Shown one piece after another: positions 54,589 through 57,683 of a stretch of 57,683 bases of DNA (the stretch's first letter is position 1; the number at the start of each line of letters is the position of its first letter). Under the pieces are notes generated by a model that was given only the letters and a program-made list of their open reading frames with translations, made no database searches and was not told the origin of the DNA. This DNA is from Candidatus Sulfotelmatobacter sp. (GTDB lineage: Bacteria > Acidobacteriota > Terriglobia > Terriglobales > Acidobacteriaceae): the NCBI GenBank assembly GCA_025462865.1, contig JAOAPI010000055.1, positions 1 to 57,683 on the forward strand. The letters are read 5' to 3'. A program made the position numbers and the translations under genes.

Positions 54589-56980
54589 AACCAGGTTGGT
54601 TAGAGCGCGACTCCCTCTCCGCATGCTCGGAGCCATCCTTGGCATTCTGCTCTTCATTCATCTGATCCACCGGGCTGGTCCCGCCAACCTACTCTCACGC
54701 ATCGTCGCTTTGGGTTGGGGACTGGCGTTGGTAATCGTCTGGGGTGGAGTCGCCCATATTCTTAAGACTTGGGCTTGGCGGCTCACCCTGCTCGATGGGA
54801 AGTATCAGGTGTCGTTCGCCCGCATGCTTGGGTTGCGGCTCAGCTCTGAGGCGGTCGGGCAGTTTGGCGGCATCGCACAGTTGTTCGGTGAGGGTCTGCG
54901 AGTGTCGCTGCTGGGCCCGGCGATTCCGCTCTCACAAGGGATTGCATCCGTCACGATTGACCGTGCGTTCTTCGTCGTCAGCGCCGCCTTTGTGAGCTTC
55001 CTCGGGCTCTCCGCGGTCCTGGTGGTTTTACCACTGCCTCACAAGTTAGTTCTTTATGCGATTGTCTTTGCCTGCGTTCTTCTGGGCTTTGTTTTTCTAA
55101 GTGCGATTGCCATCAGTAACCGCTGGCCGTTGTTTTCACGAACCGGTGAGGTCTTAGGTCGGATTCGCTATCTTAAACCGTTGATCGACCGCAATCGCGC
55201 ACTGATTCACTCGGTCGAGGAGAGTCTTCTCGACTTCTATCACACTACGCCCAAAGCATTTTGGGAGAGCCTCCTGCTGAACCTTGCATGCCACGCCGCC
55301 GCGATCGTCGAGGTCTTTCTGATTGTGTGGCTCATCGGCACCAAACTCACATTATTCGGCGCGCTCGCAATTGAGGCCTTGACCAAGTTGGTGAATATTG
55401 CCGGCACATTCAATCCAGGGAATATCGGAACCTATGAGGGCGGGAACATGCTTATTGCGAAGATGTTCGGCCTCACAGCCGCGGCGGGTTTGACGCTGGC
55501 TTTTGCCCGTCGGCTGCGCGCTCTGTTCTGGACTGGGGTTGGGGTTCTCTGCCTGATCCTTTTGTCGAAGCGTGCAGAGCGGGAAAAAAGCAATCAAATA
55601 AACGAGGACGTTATGCAGATCGCACCCGAACAGATTTCTTTAGAAGGACTTCAGAGTACTTCTGTGTCGCAGCGCCGTCCCTCTCACCTGGCCGTTGTTC
55701 TTGCCAACGATCCCGGCTTCGGCTCTCCGCTGCCCAAAGTCGGCTCCGTACCGGTTTTGCTTCGAAGCATCCTGGGAGCAGTAAAAGCCGGCGCTGCGCG
55801 AATCGTAGTTGTAATTGATCGCGTGAAGGGTCTGCCGGTACGGCAAGAGCTGCTGAAGACCGGGCGTGTGCCCAATCATGTTGAGTGGTGTGGAGTGACT
55901 TCCGGGGAGGATTCTGTTCCGTCCCTGATCGGGCAGCTTGCTTCCGAGATTGATGGACATCTTGTTCTGATCGCTGGCGATAGGGTCTACCATCCTTCAT
56001 TGAATAAGCGAGTCACTGAATGGGATAGGACTGGGGATGCCTTAATGCTCATGACTGACTCGGAAACAGTGGGCATCTGCTCGCTGTCCCGAGAGGCATC
56101 GAGCGACCTCGCAATCCACAATCCCACAACCGCCGGATCCGTCGAAGACATTGAGCGCTGGATAACTAAGACACACGCCGTGCAGAGCGAGGCCGTTGCG
56201 AGCGAGCAATGGCAACGTGTTCTCAACGAGCAGCAACGCGTCCTGGCCGAACGAAAGTTAGACAGCTGGCTCTTCAAGCCCACGGACGGGATTTATGCGA
56301 GAATGAACCGCAGAATCTCCATACCGATCAGCCGCCGGATCATTCCATTCGCGATCACCCCCAACATGGTCAGCCTATTTACGCTCGGTGTGAGCTTCGC
56401 CGCGGGGGCATTCTTAGCTCTTGGAGGATATTGGAACATGGTGACCGGGGCAGCCCTGTCCTGGTTCTCGAGCGTGCTCGATGGATGCGACGGTGAGGTT
56501 GCTCGTTTGAAGTTGCAGGAATCTGCCTTCGGCTGCTGGCTGGAGACGGTTTGTGACAATCTCTACTACATGTCCATCCTCGGCGGCATGACGATCGGGC
56601 TGGTAAGAAGTTCAGGCAATCGGAGCTACCTGGTATGGGGAGGTCTCTTGCTTTTCGGCGCGATCATGAGTTTTCTCATGACGGGCCTCCAACGTCATCA
56701 GATGACCAACGGACAGCCGGAACAGTATCTGCAGGAGTGGCACAAGAAAGCGGACAGCCGGAGTTCGAATCCCCTCTTGTATCTAGGGCGGCATACGGAA
56801 TTCATCATCCGGCGCTGCTTCTTGCCTTATGCCATCCTGTTCTTTGCCTTTTGCGGCGTCATGAACTGGTTCCTGGTTGGCGCGACAGTCGGTGCGAACG
56901 TCGTATGGATTGTTACTCTTTATTCTTACCTCAGTTTCACCGAGACCAGGGCAACTGCGCTGCAGAGCCCGGTTGTTTAG
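54581..56980 (+). CDS. Fusion: flippase-like membrane domain + degenerate nucleotidyltransferase + CDP-alcohol phosphatidyltransferase
   Basis: 799 aa as taken from the GTG at 54581 (overlaps the upstream stop); TTG codons earlier or later are possible. Residues ~1-340: seven or more spans with the AglD/LPG-synthase-like flippase pattern (SEAVGQFGGIAQLFGEGLRVS, FNPGNIGTYEGGNMLIA). Residues ~380-560: nucleotidyltransferase-like fold whose signature is degenerate (LAVVLANDPGFGSPLPKVGS). Residues ~580-795: CDP-alcohol phosphatidyltransferase with D-G-x2-A-R (VLDGCDGEVARLK), but the third Asp of the family is Glu (GCWLETVCDN). A soluble inositol-type cytidylyltransferase is encoded just upstream. 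Confidence 0.85.
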   Translation: MSRTRLVRARLPLRMLGAILGILLFIHLIHRAGPANLLSRIVALGWGLALVIVWGGVAHILKTWAWRLTLLDGKYQVSFARMLGLRLSSEAVGQFGGIAQLFGEGLRVSLLGPAIPLSQGIASVTIDRAFFVVSAAFVSFLGLSAVLVVLPLPHKLVLYAIVFACVLLGFVFLSAIAISNRWPLFSRTGEVLGRIRYLKPLIDRNRALIHSVEESLLDFYHTTPKAFWESLLLNLACHAAAIVEVFLIVWLIGTKLTLFGALAIEALTKLVNIAGTFNPGNIGTYEGGNMLIAKMFGLTAAAGLTLAFARRLRALFWTGVGVLCLILLSKRAEREKSNQINEDVMQIAPEQISLEGLQSTSVSQRRPSHLAVVLANDPGFGSPLPKVGSVPVLLRSILGAVKAGAARIVVVIDRVKGLPVRQELLKTGRVPNHVEWCGVTSGEDSVPSLIGQLASEIDGHLVLIAGDRVYHPSLNKRVTEWDRTGDALMLMTDSETVGICSLSREASSDLAIHNPTTAGSVEDIERWITKTHAVQSEAVASEQWQRVLNEQQRVLAERKLDSWLFKPTDGIYARMNRRISIPISRRIIPFAITPNMVSLFTLGVSFAAGAFLALGGYWNMVTGAALSWFSSVLDGCDGEVARLKLQESAFGCWLETVCDNLYYMSILGGMTIGLVRSSGNRSYLVWGGLLLFGAIMSFLMTGLQRHQMTNGQPEQYLQEWHKKADSRSSNPLLYLGRHTEFIIRRCFLPYAILFFAFCGVMNWFLVGATVGANVVWIVTLYSYLSFTETRATALQSPVV

Positions 56981-57044
56981 GCACTTACAGGATGCGGAAT
57001 GCGTTTCGATCATTCACTGGAGCAACTACAGTCTAAATGTGGCT

Positions 57045-57683
57045 ATGCAGGAGATCCTTACCGGTAATTTTGCACCGCTGCCGTTAATGCTTTGGCCTCC
57101 CAAATCGTTGCGGATTGTGGATTGGAATATTGATAGGGGCCAGCAACTGCTGGGCATCACGGACTTCCTGGCGAGTGCGAATGCGGACATTCTGATTCTC
57201 CAGGAAGTGGATGTTCACGCACGACGCACGCACCGGCTGAATATCGCCGAAGAGATCGCCCGCAAGCTGCGAATGAACTATGTGTTCGGCTGCGAGTTTG
57301 AGGAGTTAGTCCAGGGATCGAAAAACTCTCCGGCTTACCACGGCCAGGCGACCCTTTCGAAGTGGCCTATTTTGAACCCGCGCCTGATTCGCTTCTCAAA
57401 ACAATCACATTTCTGGCAGCCCCACTGGTTTCTGCCGAAGATCGAGCCATTCCAAGAACGGCTGGGAGGAAGAATCGCACTGGTCGCGGAGATCAATGTT
57501 GCCGGACGGAAGCTCGTGACTTACAACCTTCATCTGGAGAGCCGCGGAAGTGATGCACTGCGCATTTCACAGTTGGGGGAAGTCTTGTCGGACGCGACTT
57601 GCTGCGACGCTGAATCTCCGGTCATAGTGGCAGGCGACCTCAATACGGATGCTTCGAGAGCGGCAGTGGCGCTGCAACTTGCG
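57045..57683 (+). CDS. Endonuclease/exonuclease/phosphatase-family protein (3' end beyond window)
   Basis: 213 codons from the ATG at 57045 with no stop before the window edge. Motifs of the EEP fold are present in order: DWNIDRG, ILQEVD, TYNLHLESRG and VAGDLNTD. The family includes phosphodiesterases and inositol or sphingomyelin phosphatases. It follows the cytidylyltransferase/CDP-alcohol transferase pair on the same strand, so a phosphatase or phosphodiesterase step in the same lipid or solute pathway is plausible (inference). Truncated. Confidence 0.78.
   Translation, partial: MQEILTGNFAPLPLMLWPPKSLRIVDWNIDRGQQLLGITDFLASANADILILQEVDVHARRTHRLNIAEEIARKLRMNYVFGCEFEELVQGSKNSPAYHGQATLSKWPILNPRLIRFSKQSHFWQPHWFLPKIEPFQERLGGRIALVAEINVAGRKLVTYNLHLESRGSDALRISQLGEVLSDATCCDAESPVIVAGDLNTDASRAAVALQLA

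Overview
The window looks like a chromosomal piece of a soil-type acidobacterium (order Terriglobales/Bryobacterales-like). This rests on two very large Oar-type TonB-dependent receptors with N-terminal carboxypeptidase-regulatory-like domains, moderately high GC, an HspR/HAIR-controlled DnaK-DnaJ region, and many short palindromic intergenic repeats. No phage or classical IS transposase was seen. Taxonomy is inference from gene families, not from a marker gene.

Layout. 1-5.7 kb (mostly minus strand): tRNA-Arg(CCG), a glycine-rich RRM protein, a secreted GH31 glycosidase, a small zinc-ribbon protein and TypA/BipA. 5.8-22.2 kb: an amine/amino-acid catabolic island with an NTF2-like secreted protein, two APC permeases, a MerR+XRE+cupin regulator, an Oar-like receptor, three class III aminotransferases, an aldehyde dehydrogenase and a CoA-acylating methylmalonate-semialdehyde dehydrogenase. 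The set fits omega-amino acid breakdown (GABA, beta-alanine or beta-aminoisobutyrate types): uptake, transamination, semialdehyde oxidation. A 25-bp palindrome occurs both before the first gene and before the receptor and may be the shared operator.

22.2-25.6 kb: a low-coding region with two aberrant tRNA-like genes, strong hairpins, and a three-gene cassette of small unknown proteins between imperfect direct repeats. 25.6-33.3 kb: hspR, a DUF2383 protein, an APC permease, a GxxExxY gene framed by inverted repeats, dnaJ and dnaK with a HAIR-like operator. 33.3-36.3 kb: secreted proteins, a ThrE exporter remnant and a DUF1275 membrane protein.

36.4-43.0 kb (minus): a tightly packed operon encoding an EmrA/EmrB/TolC-like efflux pump followed without gaps by ribA, a ribB-like gene and a crotonase-fold gene. 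RibA keeps its catalytic residues, but the RibB-like protein has Gln in place of the metal-binding His. This suggests a GTP-derived pyrimidine or flavin-like compound that is made and exported, or a decayed riboflavin module. It is the strongest candidate for an undescribed system, together with the odd tRNA pair.

43.4-51.3 kb: a gene broken by an in-frame TAA, a complete Mla-type lipid transport operon (STAS, permease, ATPase, MCE protein, auxiliary lipoprotein), and a run of small secreted unknowns. 51.3-57.7 kb: a second Oar-like receptor, an inositol-phosphate-type cytidylyltransferase, an unusual fusion (flippase-like domain + degenerate nucleotidyltransferase + CDP-alcohol phosphatidyltransferase) and the start of an endonuclease/exonuclease/phosphatase-family gene cut by the window edge.
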